Positions 6,472 through 14,049 of a DNA stretch of 20,236 nt are shown piece by piece. The notes below the pieces were generated by a model, which made no database searches, was not told where the DNA came from, and saw only the letters and a program-made list of their open reading frames with translations. How positions within the stretch are numbered: the first letter of the stretch is position 1; each line of letters begins with the position of its first letter. Source of the DNA: an uncultured Oscillospiraceae bacterium (GTDB lineage: Bacteria > Bacillota > Clostridia > Oscillospirales > Oscillospiraceae); NCBI GenBank assembly GCA_937915075.1, contig CALDMA010000265.1, forward strand, positions 1-20,236, given 5' to 3'. The position numbers and the translations under genes are program-made.

Positions 6472-7686
6472 ATGGCTACTATCGACCGCAGCGCACTTTC
6501 CGGCCTCATCCCGGAGCCGGTAACCCGAGAGATCATGCAGGGCGCTATCGCTGAGTCGGCCGTCCTCCGTATGGGCCGCCGCCTGGCGAATATGTCGTCC
6601 AAGACCCAGACCATCAACGTCCTCGACGCTCTCCCGTCCGCGTACTTCGTCAACGGTGAGGCGACCGAGTCCGGCGCTGGCGATGCTTGGAAGCAGACCA
6701 CGAAGATGGCGTGGGACAAAAAGAAAATCTATGCCGAGGAAATCGCCGTCATCGTCCCCATCCCGGAGGCGGCACTTGACGACGCTGACTACGACATCTG
6801 GGGCGAGGTCCGCCCGCGCCTGAACGAGGCGTTCGGCAAGGTCATCGACGCCGCGATCCTTTTCGGCACCAACAAGCCGAGCACGTGGCGCGACGGCGTC
6901 GTTCCGTCTGCGATTGCGGCAGGCAACGGCGTCCCGACTACCTCGGACATCTACACCGACATCATGGGCGAAAATGGCCTGATCTCCAAGGTCGAGCTCG
7001 ACGGCTTCAACCCGAACGGCGTCATGTCCGCAATCCAGATGCGCGGCAAGCTCCGCGGCCTGAAGGACACGACCGGCCAGCCGATCTTCAAGTCCGATAT
7101 GCAGGGCGCTACCCGCTACGGCCTCGACGGCATGGACATGTATTTCCCGATGAACGGCGCTTTCGACCCGTCTCAGGCGCAGATGATCGTCGGCGACTGG
7201 TCGCAGCTCGTCTACGCAATCCGCCAGGACATGACGTTCAAGATCTTCACCGAGGGCGTCATTCAGGATCCCAACACCAAGGCGATCACCTACAACCTCA
7301 TGCAGAACGACATGGTTGCCCTGCGTGCGGTTATGCGCCTCGGCTGGGAAATCGCGAATCCGATCAACGCGTACAACGCCGACATCGAGAACCCGTTCCC
7401 GTTCTCCGTCTACGGCAAGGGCGGCACTGTCACCACGGTCACGGTCAAACCCGCGACGGCTACGGTCAACAAGGGCGCGAAACAGGCGTTCACGGCCTCT
7501 GTTGCCGGTGATGGCATTGTCTCCGATGCGGTGACGTGGACGCAGAGCGGCGCGAAGTCGAGCATTTCTGAGGACGGCGTCCTTACCGTCGCATCGAACG
7601 AAACCGGCTCGTCTATCACGGTCACGGCGACCTCGAAGCAGGACGGCACCACGGCCGGCACTGCGACTGTCACGGTCGGCTCGTAA
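6472..7686 (+). CDS. Major capsid protein (HK97 fold) with C-terminal Ig-like BIG2 domain
   Basis: A 404-residue capsid subunit. Residues 1-310 fit an HK97-fold capsid protein: LSGLIPEPVTREIMQGAIAES near the start, the E-loop region around 60-90, and the long helix with WGEVRPRLNEAFGKVIDAAIL near 105-130. Its terminal phage segment ends near GWEIANPINAYN. Residues about 319-404 form a separate beta-sandwich with the BIG2 pattern (VTVKPATATVNKGAKQAFTA, then VTWTQSG, ISEDGVLTVAS, ITVTATS). Such Ig-like extensions sit on the outer capsid surface and may bind carbohydrate or mucus. The start has GGAAAGGAAG upstream. Placement directly after scaffold supports the call. Confidence 0.93.
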   Translation: MATIDRSALSGLIPEPVTREIMQGAIAESAVLRMGRRLANMSSKTQTINVLDALPSAYFVNGEATESGAGDAWKQTTKMAWDKKKIYAEEIAVIVPIPEAALDDADYDIWGEVRPRLNEAFGKVIDAAILFGTNKPSTWRDGVVPSAIAAGNGVPTTSDIYTDIMGENGLISKVELDGFNPNGVMSAIQMRGKLRGLKDTTGQPIFKSDMQGATRYGLDGMDMYFPMNGAFDPSQAQMIVGDWSQLVYAIRQDMTFKIFTEGVIQDPNTKAITYNLMQNDMVALRAVMRLGWEIANPINAYNADIENPFPFSVYGKGGTVTTVTVKPATATVNKGAKQAFTASVAGDGIVSDAVTWTQSGAKSSISEDGVLTVASNETGSSITVTATSKQDGTTAGTATVTVGS

Positions 7687-7704
7687 CCGATAGGAGCTGA
7701 CCCA

Positions 7705-8157
7705 ATGGTATACGCGACCTACGACTACTACGTCGGCACGTATTACGGCCAGATGCCGGAGTCTGACTTCGGGCGTCTGGCCGTCCGGGCCAGCTCCTAC
7801 CTCGACTACATCACCCTCGGCAAAGCGGCAAAAAACGCCGACCTCGACGCCGTGCAGATGGCGTGCTGCGCTCTGATCGACGCATACGCGGACGTCGAGC
7901 GTGCGAAGTCGGCGGCGACAAAGAGCCTTGACTCCATGCAGGACGGCTCTGAACTGCAAAGCCAGTCGGTGGGAAACTGGTCGAGGACATACAGGAGCGG
8001 CGCGGACACTGCTTCCGGTGCTCTTGCGACGGCGGCAGAGGTTGAAAAAGGGCTGTATCTGATCGCAAGCCGGTATCTCCTGACGACCGGCCTTTTGTAC
8101 CGCGGAAGGGGGTGCGCGTGTGGAGACGATGTTCCCCCATGTTGTTACCATCTATAA
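7705..8157 (+). CDS. Head-tail connector (adaptor) protein
   Basis: A 150-residue protein in the first position after the major capsid gene, where siphophages encode the adaptor that docks on the portal (SPP1 gp15 / HK97 gp6 role). The N-terminus (TYDYYVGTYYGQMPESDFGRLA) and following helices (ASSYLDYITLGKA; ACCALIDAYADVERA) fit the connector family's helical-bundle pattern. The segment at 100-135 (SASGALATAAEVEKGLYLIA-like) is the usual last helix region. The C-terminus (CACGDDVPPCC) is cysteine-rich, which is unusual. The start ATG 7705 follows TAGGAG. The gene overlaps the next by 38 bases. Confidence 0.75.
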   Translation: MVYATYDYYVGTYYGQMPESDFGRLAVRASSYLDYITLGKAAKNADLDAVQMACCALIDAYADVERAKSAATKSLDSMQDGSELQSQSVGNWSRTYRSGADTASGALATAAEVEKGLYLIASRYLLTTGLLYRGRGCACGDDVPPCCYHL

Positions 8158-8575
8158 CACCGAAACGGAAGAAATCGCAGACACCGGATTTGAACCGGTG
8201 CTGCGCAATTTTATTACCGTTTTGGAGGGCGTGTACCTCGACGCGTCCAAAGGCTCCAACGTCACCAAAAGCGGCTTGGAGGGCGCTGACGCGGTAACGC
8301 TCTATATCCCGATGGACGTAAAGGCCACTGACGGCGTTACCGGCGAAGCGAAGAAATACGTCGGCCCCGTGGAGTTTTGGCGTGCAGACGACAAAAGCGG
8401 GATTTGGACGCTGACTGCAAACCGCAGCACCTTTTTTGTAAAGGGCGAAGCGGTGCATCCAGACTGGACGGCGCAGAAGATCGAGGCGTACTACGACGGC
8501 GTGTATGACGTCTCCAAGGTCGACGAGAAAGACGTCGGCGGAGACATGGCGCATTGGGAAGTCGGTGGCGTGTAG
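8120..8575 (+). CDS. Head completion/stopper-position protein (DUF6751-like)
   Basis: A 151-residue protein in the head-completion (stopper) position between adaptor and tail-joining proteins. It is mainly beta: HVVTIYNTETEE at the start, AVTLYIPMDVKA near residue 60 and SGIWTLTANRSTFFVKGE near 95. It resembles a family of small Firmicutes phage proteins that I recall as DUF6751, but I cannot confirm membership. GTG 8120 is chosen because GGAAGGGGG (8104-8112) lies 7 bases upstream; ATG 8129 would be too far. It ends TAGTG, sharing one base with the next start. A role in sealing DNA in the head after packaging is inferred from position. Confidence 0.65.
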   Translation: METMFPHVVTIYNTETEEIADTGFEPVLRNFITVLEGVYLDASKGSNVTKSGLEGADAVTLYIPMDVKATDGVTGEAKKYVGPVEFWRADDKSGIWTLTANRSTFFVKGEAVHPDWTAQKIEAYYDGVYDVSKVDEKDVGGDMAHWEVGGV

Positions 8576-8982
8576 TGCTGACTTTCACAATCAAGTTTGA
8601 CTCTGCGCCCATTGTCGCCGCGCTGAAAACGAACAAGGAAAAGGCCGAGCACGCCGTCGCCGTGCAGGTGCATAAGGACACAGAGCCGTACACTCCGGCG
8701 CTGACCGGGAGCATGAGCCAGCGGACGCGCGTCGTCGGGAACCAGATCGTCTACCCCGGGCCGTATGCAAGGTATTTGTATTACGGCAAGCTGATGGTCG
8801 ACCCGAACACCGGCAGCTCCTACGCCCCGAAAGGGCAGCACAAGGTACTGACGGACAAAAATCTCGTTTTCAACACGAGTATGCACGGGCAGGCACAATC
8901 GCACTGGTTCGAGGCGTCCAAAGCCGAAAATCTCGAAAAATGGGTCCGAGTGGCCGCGAAGGTGATGACGGATGGAAAGTAA
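8575..8982 (+). CDS. Minor capsid / tail-joining protein
   Basis: A 135-residue protein (GTG start) of the minor capsid / neck type (HK97 gp10-like position). The motif DTEPYTPALTGSMSQRTRV (from residue about 32), then YPGPYARYLYYGKLM, is characteristic of small phage neck proteins that finish the head-tail joint. The start shares one base with the upstream TAG stop; a TTG further upstream at 8554 is less likely because it would overlap without a better ribosome site. The gene overlaps the next one by 11 bases. It is part of a compact four-gene connector block, consistent with coupled translation in fixed ratio. Confidence 0.75.
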   Translation: MLTFTIKFDSAPIVAALKTNKEKAEHAVAVQVHKDTEPYTPALTGSMSQRTRVVGNQIVYPGPYARYLYYGKLMVDPNTGSSYAPKGQHKVLTDKNLVFNTSMHGQAQSHWFEASKAENLEKWVRVAAKVMTDGK

Positions 8983-9436
8983 CAAACCGAAACAGCTTGT
9001 GACCGCCGCGGAGGTCGACGACATTTCCCGGAAGGTTTTGACGTGGGCCAACGGCTTCCCCGACAAGCCCGTCTCCGTCATCCGGTACGAGTACCTCGAG
9101 GTCGACTCGGCTACGGGCGACGAGACCGGGATGGCGCTCTCGACGATTCAGGGGACGTACATCACAAGGCGGTACATCCTCGGCGGACATCAGGCCGAAT
9201 ACCAATTTAAGCTCATTTACCGGCTCAAACCGGCGAAAAGCAACGACAAACGGCTCAAAGCCGACGCACTGCTCAATCGCTTTGGTGACTGGGCGCGCGA
9301 GAACGTCCCGAGCCTCGGTGACGGGGTGCGGGCGATCAAGGTTGAGCCGGTAACGCAATCGTCCAAGTTTGCCGCCTACGAAGACGGCTACGAGGACTAC
9401 CAAATTTTAATGAAACTGACATATGAGGTGATTTAA
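8972..9436 (+). CDS. Tail terminator/completion protein
   Basis: A 154-residue protein directly before the tail tube gene, the usual tail-terminator slot (minor capsid protein 3-like family in Firmicutes phages). It shows alternating helices and strands: ISRKVLTWANGFPDKPVSVI, then YEYLEVDSATGDETG, GGHQAEYQFKLIYRL near residue 75, and YEDYQILMKLTYEVI at the end. This pattern fits the ring-forming terminator fold, which caps the tail tube and joins it to the head. The start overlaps the preceding gene by 11 bases. The identification rests mainly on gene order and fold pattern. Confidence 0.7.
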   Translation: MESNKPKQLVTAAEVDDISRKVLTWANGFPDKPVSVIRYEYLEVDSATGDETGMALSTIQGTYITRRYILGGHQAEYQFKLIYRLKPAKSNDKRLKADALLNRFGDWARENVPSLGDGVRAIKVEPVTQSSKFAAYEDGYEDYQILMKLTYEVI

Positions 9437-9437
9437 C

Positions 9438-9959
9438 ATGGCTGATCTTACCTTTAACACGACCGCAGGCCAGACCGTAGCCCGCGAACTGCTGGTCGCG
9501 TACCTCAATACGGGCGCGAGCGGTGAACCGGTGTGGTCGCCGATCGGCAAGCGTGTCGAGGACTCGAGTGAGGAACTTGACTGGGGCGAAGAGTCCAAGC
9601 AGGACATCTTTGGCAACACCTACACCACGCTCAAAAAGCCGACCATCACGCAGACGTTTGACCCCTGCGAGCTCGATTCCGGCGACAAGGCACAGGAGAA
9701 AATCTGGAACCTTGCTATCAAAGATCAGAACGCGCAGGCACTCGCAAACCTCGACATGCTGATCGTCCACCTGTACGCAGGCACGGAGGACACGGCCGTT
9801 TTCGCCGAGCGCTATTCGGCGTGCTCTGTCAAGCCGTCCGGCCTCGGTGGTGAGGGCGGCGGCAATATCGGTATGCCGATCGATGTCACCTATGGCGGCA
9901 CGCGCGCCACTGGCACGGCGTCGGTCTCCGATGGCACTGTGACGTTTACGGCAGGCTAA
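9438..9959 (+). CDS. Major tail tube protein
   Basis: A 173-residue beta-rich protein between the tail terminator and the tail assembly chaperones, the conserved position of the tube subunit. The segments LLVAYLNTGASGEPVWSPIG and SKQDIFGNTYTTLKKPTITQ are typical of Firmicutes siphophage tube proteins. The C-terminal part (GGNIGMPIDVTYGGTRATG, then VSDGTVTFTAG) completes the beta barrel. There is no added Ig domain, unlike the capsid protein. The stop is followed at once by a GC-rich hairpin that probably limits transcription into the chaperone genes, fitting the much greater need for tube subunits. Confidence 0.85.
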   Translation: MADLTFNTTAGQTVARELLVAYLNTGASGEPVWSPIGKRVEDSSEELDWGEESKQDIFGNTYTTLKKPTITQTFDPCELDSGDKAQEKIWNLAIKDQNAQALANLDMLIVHLYAGTEDTAVFAERYSACSVKPSGLGGEGGGNIGMPIDVTYGGTRATGTASVSDGTVTFTAG

Positions 9960-9962
9960 AAA

Positions 9963-9981
9963 AGGGCGGCATAGCCGCCCT
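9963..9981 (+). terminator. Compact hairpin (weak terminator/attenuator) after the tail tube gene
   Basis: AGGGCGGC (9963-9970) pairs with GCCGCCCT (9974-9981) around ATA. The following bases (AATTCTTTGG) form only a broken U-tract, so it is probably leaky, or a barrier protecting the upstream message from 3' decay. It starts 3 bases after the stop of the tube gene and precedes a good ribosome site (GGAGGG) for the chaperone. Confidence 0.65.
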
Positions 9982-10001
9982 AATTCTTTGGAGGGAACCG
10001 C

Positions 10002-10421
10002 ATGAAAGACCTGAATTTCGACACTGGCGTAGTTACGTACAACCTCAACGGTGCGTGCGAAGTCAGCTTCAACCCTACCGATAGCACGTTCGTTGAGCGG
10101 CTTTTCAATGCTTTCGATACGCTCGACAAAAAGCAGGAGGACTACAAGGCCGAGGCCGAGAAGAACAAGGGCACGCGCGAGATTTTCACGACGGCTCGCA
10201 AGCTCGACACGGAGATGCGCGACATCATCAACGAGACATTCGAGCAGGATGTCTGCACGCCGCTCTTTGGCGAGATGAACGTTTACGCGCTTGCGGACGG
10301 GCTTCCAGTGTGGGCAAACCTCATGCTCGCGGTGATGGACGAGACGGACAGCGCGTTTGCGCGTGAGCAGAAAGCGCAGTCTCCGCGAATCCGTAAATAC
10401 TCCGCCAAGTATCACAAATGA
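10002..10421 (+). CDS. Tail assembly chaperone (first, gpG-like)
   Basis: A 139-residue protein just after the tail tube gene and just before a Gp15-type protein, the usual place of the short tail assembly chaperone. It begins with a beta segment (VVTYNLNGACEVSFNPTDSTF) followed by helices (FVERLFNAFDTLDKKQEDYK and the acidic central helix), a pattern common to these proteins. It ends in a basic tail (IRKYSAKYHK). The chaperone coats the tape measure before tube polymerisation. The stop overlaps the next start as ATGA. The downstream gene is in the -1 frame, but that frame has a TAA at 10394-10396 and no classical slippery heptamer, so re-initiation is more likely than frameshifting. Confidence 0.75.
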   Translation: MKDLNFDTGVVTYNLNGACEVSFNPTDSTFVERLFNAFDTLDKKQEDYKAEAEKNKGTREIFTTARKLDTEMRDIINETFEQDVCTPLFGEMNVYALADGLPVWANLMLAVMDETDSAFAREQKAQSPRIRKYSAKYHK

Positions 10422-10966
10422 CCTACGAGCTGCCGACGAGCGTAACCGTCAACGGCCGGGGATATGCGATCCGCTCCGACTATCGGGTCGTGCTCGATAT
10501 TATTTCCGCGCTTTCTGACCCGGAGCTCGATAGCGAGAACAAGGCGCTCGAAACACTCGAGTGCTTTTACCCGGATTTCCCGGATATGCCGGTAGAAGAT
10601 TATTCTGAGGCGCTGAAACAGTGCACTTCGTTCATCAACGGCGGTGAGTCGGAGGAAAATGCAAAGCGCCAGCCCAAGTTAATGGACTGGCAGCAGGATT
10701 TCCCGCTTATCGTCGCGCCGGTGAACCGCATCCTTGGAAAAGAGATTCGCGCGCTGGAATACCTTCACTGGTATACCTTCCTTGCGGCGTATCAGGAAAT
10801 CGGGGATTGCACATTTGCTCAGGTTGTCGGCATCCGGCGGAAGAAACTGAAAGGGAAGAAGCTGGACGATTCCGAACGCGAATTTTATAAGCAGAACCGG
10901 AAGCTCGTCGACTTCAAGCGATCGTATACGGCGGCAGAGAACGAAACCGTCGGGAAATGGGTATAG
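10418..10966 (+). CDS. Gp15-like tail assembly chaperone
   Basis: A 182-residue protein of the phage Gp15 family (Listeria A118 type). Recognisable features are the N-terminal VNGRGYAIRSDYRVVLDII, the middle YPDFPDMPVEDYSEALKQC, the acid/tryptophan block MDWQQDFPLIVAPVNRI and the segment LHWYTFLAAYQEIGD. The last 45 residues are very basic and charged (RRKKLKGKKLDDSEREFYKQN). Gp15 genes lie directly before the tape measure and supply the second chaperone part. Here the tape measure is displaced by 764 bases by a reverse-strand gene. The ATGA overlap with the first chaperone suggests coupled translation. Confidence 0.85.
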   Translation: MTYELPTSVTVNGRGYAIRSDYRVVLDIISALSDPELDSENKALETLECFYPDFPDMPVEDYSEALKQCTSFINGGESEENAKRQPKLMDWQQDFPLIVAPVNRILGKEIRALEYLHWYTFLAAYQEIGDCTFAQVVGIRRKKLKGKKLDDSEREFYKQNRKLVDFKRSYTAAENETVGKWV

Positions 10967-10970
10967 AAAA

Positions 10971-10991
10971 GCCGCCCCGAATTGGGGCGGC
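10971..10991 (-). terminator. Terminator of the reverse-strand moron
   Basis: An 8-bp perfect stem (GCCGCCCC 10971-10978 with GGGGCGGC 10984-10991) encloses a five-base loop. On the minus strand it is followed at once by TTTTCT, a proper U-tract, and it starts 5 bases after the moron stop codon. On the plus strand it is followed by GTGGG, without a U-run, so late transcription should pass. Confidence 0.85.
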
Positions 10992-10996
10992 GTGGG

Positions 10997-11653
10997 TTAT
11001 TCGGCGGAAAGGCTGCAATTGGAAAGCTGCACGTAAAATACCGATTTCCCGGTGCATCTTCCGTAGATTGTGATGGTGTCACCGTCGGATAGCGCGGCGA
11101 GCTGATCCGATTCGCTCCCGTTTTTCGGAAAAAAGCACTGGATTGGATAAAACTCAAAATCGCTTCCGCTTTCAAGCGATACGCACGGTGCGTCCGTGAT
11201 GGCGTCTTTCCCGATGTCCTCCACAACGCCCGTGACGGCGAGGAGCTTTCCTTTGTAGAGATTGTCGGCGTTTACCTCGTTTTCGTGGTATGCCGTCCAC
11301 AGGGCGGTGGCGTCAATGGCGACATACTCCGGCGCTTGCTTATCTGCATTGCTCGTTCCGCCTTGCGAAGATCCATCGCTTGAGCTGGAACCTCCACTAA
11401 ATGCGGCGATGGCGACAAGAATCACGGTTATTACGACGATCACCGAGCAAATAGTGTATGCGGTGTGGTTAGCCTTGTTCGGGTGCTTCGCGCCGCAATT
11501 CGGGCACTTTTTCGCATTCTTTGCGACGTACTCGCCACAGGCGCGGCACTCTACGAGATTTCGGCCGGCCTTAAGCGGCGCACCACAGTTCGGGCACGTC
11601 TGCGCGATTTTATCAAGCTCTGCGCCGCAGGATTCGCATTTAATGGTTTTCAT
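10997..11653 (-). CDS. Moron: double zinc-ribbon, transmembrane, OB-fold protein
   Basis: A 218-residue probable membrane protein on the opposite strand to every other gene. Two zinc ribbons use CxxC pairs C6/C9 with C20/C23 and C36/C39 with C50/C53. A hydrophobic helix (about 66-85) is followed by a Ser/Gly-rich linker, then a beta-rich domain (about 108-218) resembling the tRNA_anti-like OB-fold of putative lipoproteins (YKGKLLAVTGVVEDIG, then GDTITIYGRC). The zinc ribbons should face the cytoplasm and the OB-fold the outside. ATG 11653 is chosen over an upstream ATG because GGAGGG lies 7 bases before it. With its own promoter and terminator it is a typical moron expressed from a prophage; a role such as superinfection exclusion or envelope modification is only inferred. 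Confidence 0.85.
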   Translation of the reverse strand: MKTIKCESCGAELDKIAQTCPNCGAPLKAGRNLVECRACGEYVAKNAKKCPNCGAKHPNKANHTAYTICSVIVVITVILVAIAAFSGGSSSSDGSSQGGTSNADKQAPEYVAIDATALWTAYHENEVNADNLYKGKLLAVTGVVEDIGKDAITDAPCVSLESGSDFEFYPIQCFFPKNGSESDQLAALSDGDTITIYGRCTGKSVFYVQLSNCSLSAE

Positions 11654-11686
11654 TCTCTTTCCCTCCAATATGTTGCTGTATGCCCC

Positions 11687-11715
11687 ATCATACACCAACA
11701 TTCGCATACTTGCAA
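11687..11715 (-). promoter_or_regulatory. Promoter of the reverse-strand moron
   Basis: On the minus strand TTGCAA (11715-11710), 17 bp spacing, then TATGAT (11692-11687, five of six matches to TATAAT). The transcript would start near 11680 and reach the ATG at 11653 after a short leader with GGAGGG. It has the same -35 hexamer and spacing as the internal promoter at 4922-4950. Confidence 0.7.
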
Positions 11716-11730
11716 CAGGTAGGTGATTAC

Positions 11731-14046
11731 ATGGCAGGATTCGACGGTTCGTTTGTTATCCAAATCGACGCCGATGACAAAGAAGCAGAGCAGAAGCTCA
11801 ACGAGCTTAAAGCCGAAGCACAGAAGCTCAACGATGCCCTGAACCAAAAAAGAGGCAAAAAGTCCGCGCTGTCGCAGGAATTGTCCGAAATTGGCTGGCG
11901 GCTTGACGAAGCAAAAGCAAAGCTGGAAGAGCTTAACACGGCCGACGCAGATAGCGGCACATTGTACAGGCAGAATCAGGAAGTCTCGCAGTTGCAAGCG
12001 CAGTTTGACGCGGCAGCGAGGGAGTCCGAACGGCTGGAAACCTCGATTGCACGCAGCGAGCGCGCGCTCGAGGCGACCGAACGGAACGCGGGAGAATACT
12101 CGGCGCGGCTCGCGGGCGCACGGACGGAAGCCGATGGCCTCGGCGGCAATGTCGCTGAGGCGACAGCGGAGACGGACAGCCTTTCCGCTGCCGGGAAAGA
12201 AGCTGAAAAGCGATTTAATAAGCTCTGGAAGCGAATTGCCGGGCTTGCAAAGCGCGTTTTCGTCTTTACGCTCATCACAAAAGCGCTGCGGAACGTCAAA
12301 GAATACGTTTGGCAAGCAATTCAGACGAACGACGAGGCGATGCAGTCCATCGCAAAACTGAAAGGTGCGTTGCGGACACTAGCGCAGCCGCTTATTCAGA
12401 TCGTCATCCCGGCTTTTACCACGCTCGTGAACGTCATCACACAGGTTATCAACGCGATTACGCAGCTCGTCGCAAAAATCCTCGGATCGTCCGTCGGCGC
12501 GTATGCTGAGTCGGCAAAAAATCTGTATGACGAGCAGCAAGCGCTTTCTGGCGTCGGGAGTGCTGCGAAAAAATCCGGAAAATACCTTGCATCCTTCGAC
12601 GAGATCAACCAGATCGGCGACAAGGATTCGGGCGGTGGCGGAGGCGCATCCGGCACGCAGCCGGACTTTACGGGTATGGTCTCTGACCAGCTTGGGGCGA
12701 TCGTTGGGCTTTTTGTCGGTGCTGGCCTCGTGGCGCTCGGCGCAATCCTTGCATTTTCCGGTGCAAATATCCCGCTCGGTATTGGGATGATGGCGATTGG
12801 CGCTATTACGATGTGGAGTGTGATAAGCGAAAACTGGGACAAACTACAGGCGCTTTTGCAAGGAAAAATCGGAGTTATCATGATGATCCTCGGCGGGGCG
12901 CTTCTGGCGCTCGGCGCGATCCTCGCTTTTTCTGGCGTCAATATTCCGCTTGGCCTTGGACTCATGATCGGCGGCGCAGCATTCCTTGCCGCCCCGGTTG
13001 CGGCGCGGTGGGAAGCAATCACAAACGCGCTCGGCGGGACGATTAACGCAATTGTGACGATTGTCAGCGCGGCGGCGATTGCGGTCGGTGCAATCATGCT
13101 TATCTCCGGTGCCAATATCCCGCTTGGCCTCGGGCTGCTTGCGGCTGGCCTCGCCGGGATGGCAGCAATTGCCCCGAAGTGGAGCACGATGCTTTCGAAG
13201 CTGAAAGGGCCGATTTCCCAGATTGTTGCACTGATAAGCGGCGCGCTTCTTGTAACCGGCGCGGTGCTGCTTTTTGCGGGTGCAAACATCCCGCTCGGTC
13301 TCGGACTCCTTGCAGCTGGCGCGGTTGGGCTTGGCGCGAGTGTCGCGGCAAATTGGCAGACTGTAGTCGGCTTACTGCGCGGCCCGCTTGGCGCGCTTGC
13401 AGCAGTCCTCGGCGGATCGCTGCTTATCCTCGGCGCTATCTTCGCGTTTTCCGGGGCGAGCATCCCGCTCGGCCTTGGCCTCATGGCCGCTGGCGGCGCG
13501 AGCTTGGCGGCGGCCATTGCGCCGAACTGGAACCTCATCCTCGATAAAATCCGCAGCGCGTGGAATGCCATAAAGGCATTCTGGAACGCGCATATCGCGA
13601 AAATCTTCACGTCCGACTATTGGGCGGACAAGGCGAAATCAATGGTCAACGGCTTTATCGGTGCGCTTGAAAGCGGCATCAACTTCATTTTGAGCGGCGT
13701 TGCGAGCCTCGTAAACAGTGTGACTGGGCTGCTCAATTACATCCCAGGCGTCAACATCCCGACGGCGGACTGGGGCAACGTGCAGCTTCCCCGCCTCGCA
13801 CAAGGTGCGGTTATCCCGCCGAACCGCGAATTTCTCGCCGTGCTCGGTGACCAGAAAAGCGGTACGAACATCGAGACACCGCTCTCCACGATGGTGCAGG
13901 CTTTCCGGCAGGCGCTCTCTGAAAGCGGTTACGGAAATCAGACCGAAGCGCAGCTCGTCCTTGACGGGCAGGTGCTCGGCCGCATCGTGTACAAGCTCAA
14001 TAAGGCTGAGACAAGCCGCATCGGCGTGAATCTGGTGGAGGGGTGA
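11731..14046 (+). CDS. Tail tape measure protein
   Basis: A 771-residue protein, the largest in the window, following the tail chaperones as expected. Residues 14-150 form a long coiled coil rich in Glu, Lys and Ala. Residues 160-250 hold a basic-hydrophobic helical part (RFNKLWKRIAGLAKRVFVF, then LIQIVIPAFTTLVNVITQVI) typical of tape measures. A glycine linker (GGGGGASG, 301-308) precedes five hydrophobic repeats at about 321-610. The C-terminal 150 residues contain NSVTGLLNYIPGVNIPT and an LPRLAQGAVIPPN motif common to Firmicutes tape measures. ATG 11731 is preferred (AGGTAGGTG upstream) over ATG 11680, which lies inside the moron promoter. It sets tail length and probably inserts into the host membrane during DNA entry. 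Confidence 0.92.
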   Translation: MAGFDGSFVIQIDADDKEAEQKLNELKAEAQKLNDALNQKRGKKSALSQELSEIGWRLDEAKAKLEELNTADADSGTLYRQNQEVSQLQAQFDAAARESERLETSIARSERALEATERNAGEYSARLAGARTEADGLGGNVAEATAETDSLSAAGKEAEKRFNKLWKRIAGLAKRVFVFTLITKALRNVKEYVWQAIQTNDEAMQSIAKLKGALRTLAQPLIQIVIPAFTTLVNVITQVINAITQLVAKILGSSVGAYAESAKNLYDEQQALSGVGSAAKKSGKYLASFDEINQIGDKDSGGGGGASGTQPDFTGMVSDQLGAIVGLFVGAGLVALGAILAFSGANIPLGIGMMAIGAITMWSVISENWDKLQALLQGKIGVIMMILGGALLALGAILAFSGVNIPLGLGLMIGGAAFLAAPVAARWEAITNALGGTINAIVTIVSAAAIAVGAIMLISGANIPLGLGLLAAGLAGMAAIAPKWSTMLSKLKGPISQIVALISGALLVTGAVLLFAGANIPLGLGLLAAGAVGLGASVAANWQTVVGLLRGPLGALAAVLGGSLLILGAIFAFSGASIPLGLGLMAAGGASLAAAIAPNWNLILDKIRSAWNAIKAFWNAHIAKIFTSDYWADKAKSMVNGFIGALESGINFILSGVASLVNSVTGLLNYIPGVNIPTADWGNVQLPRLAQGAVIPPNREFLAVLGDQKSGTNIETPLSTMVQAFRQALSESGYGNQTEAQLVLDGQVLGRIVYKLNKAETSRIGVNLVEG
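12691..13560 (+). repeat. Five tandem 58-residue hydrophobic repeats within the tape measure
   Basis: The motif SGANIPLGLGL with a following Trp recurs five times. The conserved Asn/Ser codon starts at 12766, 12940, 13114, 13285 and 13459, so spacing is 58, 58, 57 and 58 codons. The Trp lies 23 residues after that position in repeats 1, 2, 4 and 5 and 22 in repeat 3, which accounts for the 57. Each unit has two hydrophobic helices (GA-L-FSGANIPLG-GLM and the next A/G/L-rich helix) separated by a polar NW-containing loop. The DNA copies have diverged, so the array is old rather than freshly amplified. Confidence 0.9.
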
Positions 14047-14049
14047 CGG

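Noticed and set aside
5908..8151. A 747-codon open frame on the minus strand across scaffold, capsid and connector genes
   Set aside because: It is antisense to three well-supported genes, has no domain pattern, and is rich in Arg/Asp/Val as expected for the complement of GC-rich codons.
10394..10421. Programmed -1 frameshift joining the two tail chaperones
   Set aside because: The -1 frame is blocked by TAA at 10394-10396, leaving about 25 bases with no classical slippery heptamer; the ATGA overlap explains expression more simply.
11680..11730. Upstream ATG start extending the tape measure by 17 residues
   Set aside because: It lacks a ribosome site and lies in the moron promoter, whereas ATG 11731 has AGGTAGGTG at suitable distance.
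12396..13610. A 404-codon minus-strand open frame across the tape measure
   Set aside because: It mirrors the hydrophobic repeats, giving Pro/Ala/Ser-rich sequence; no ribosome site or domain supports it.
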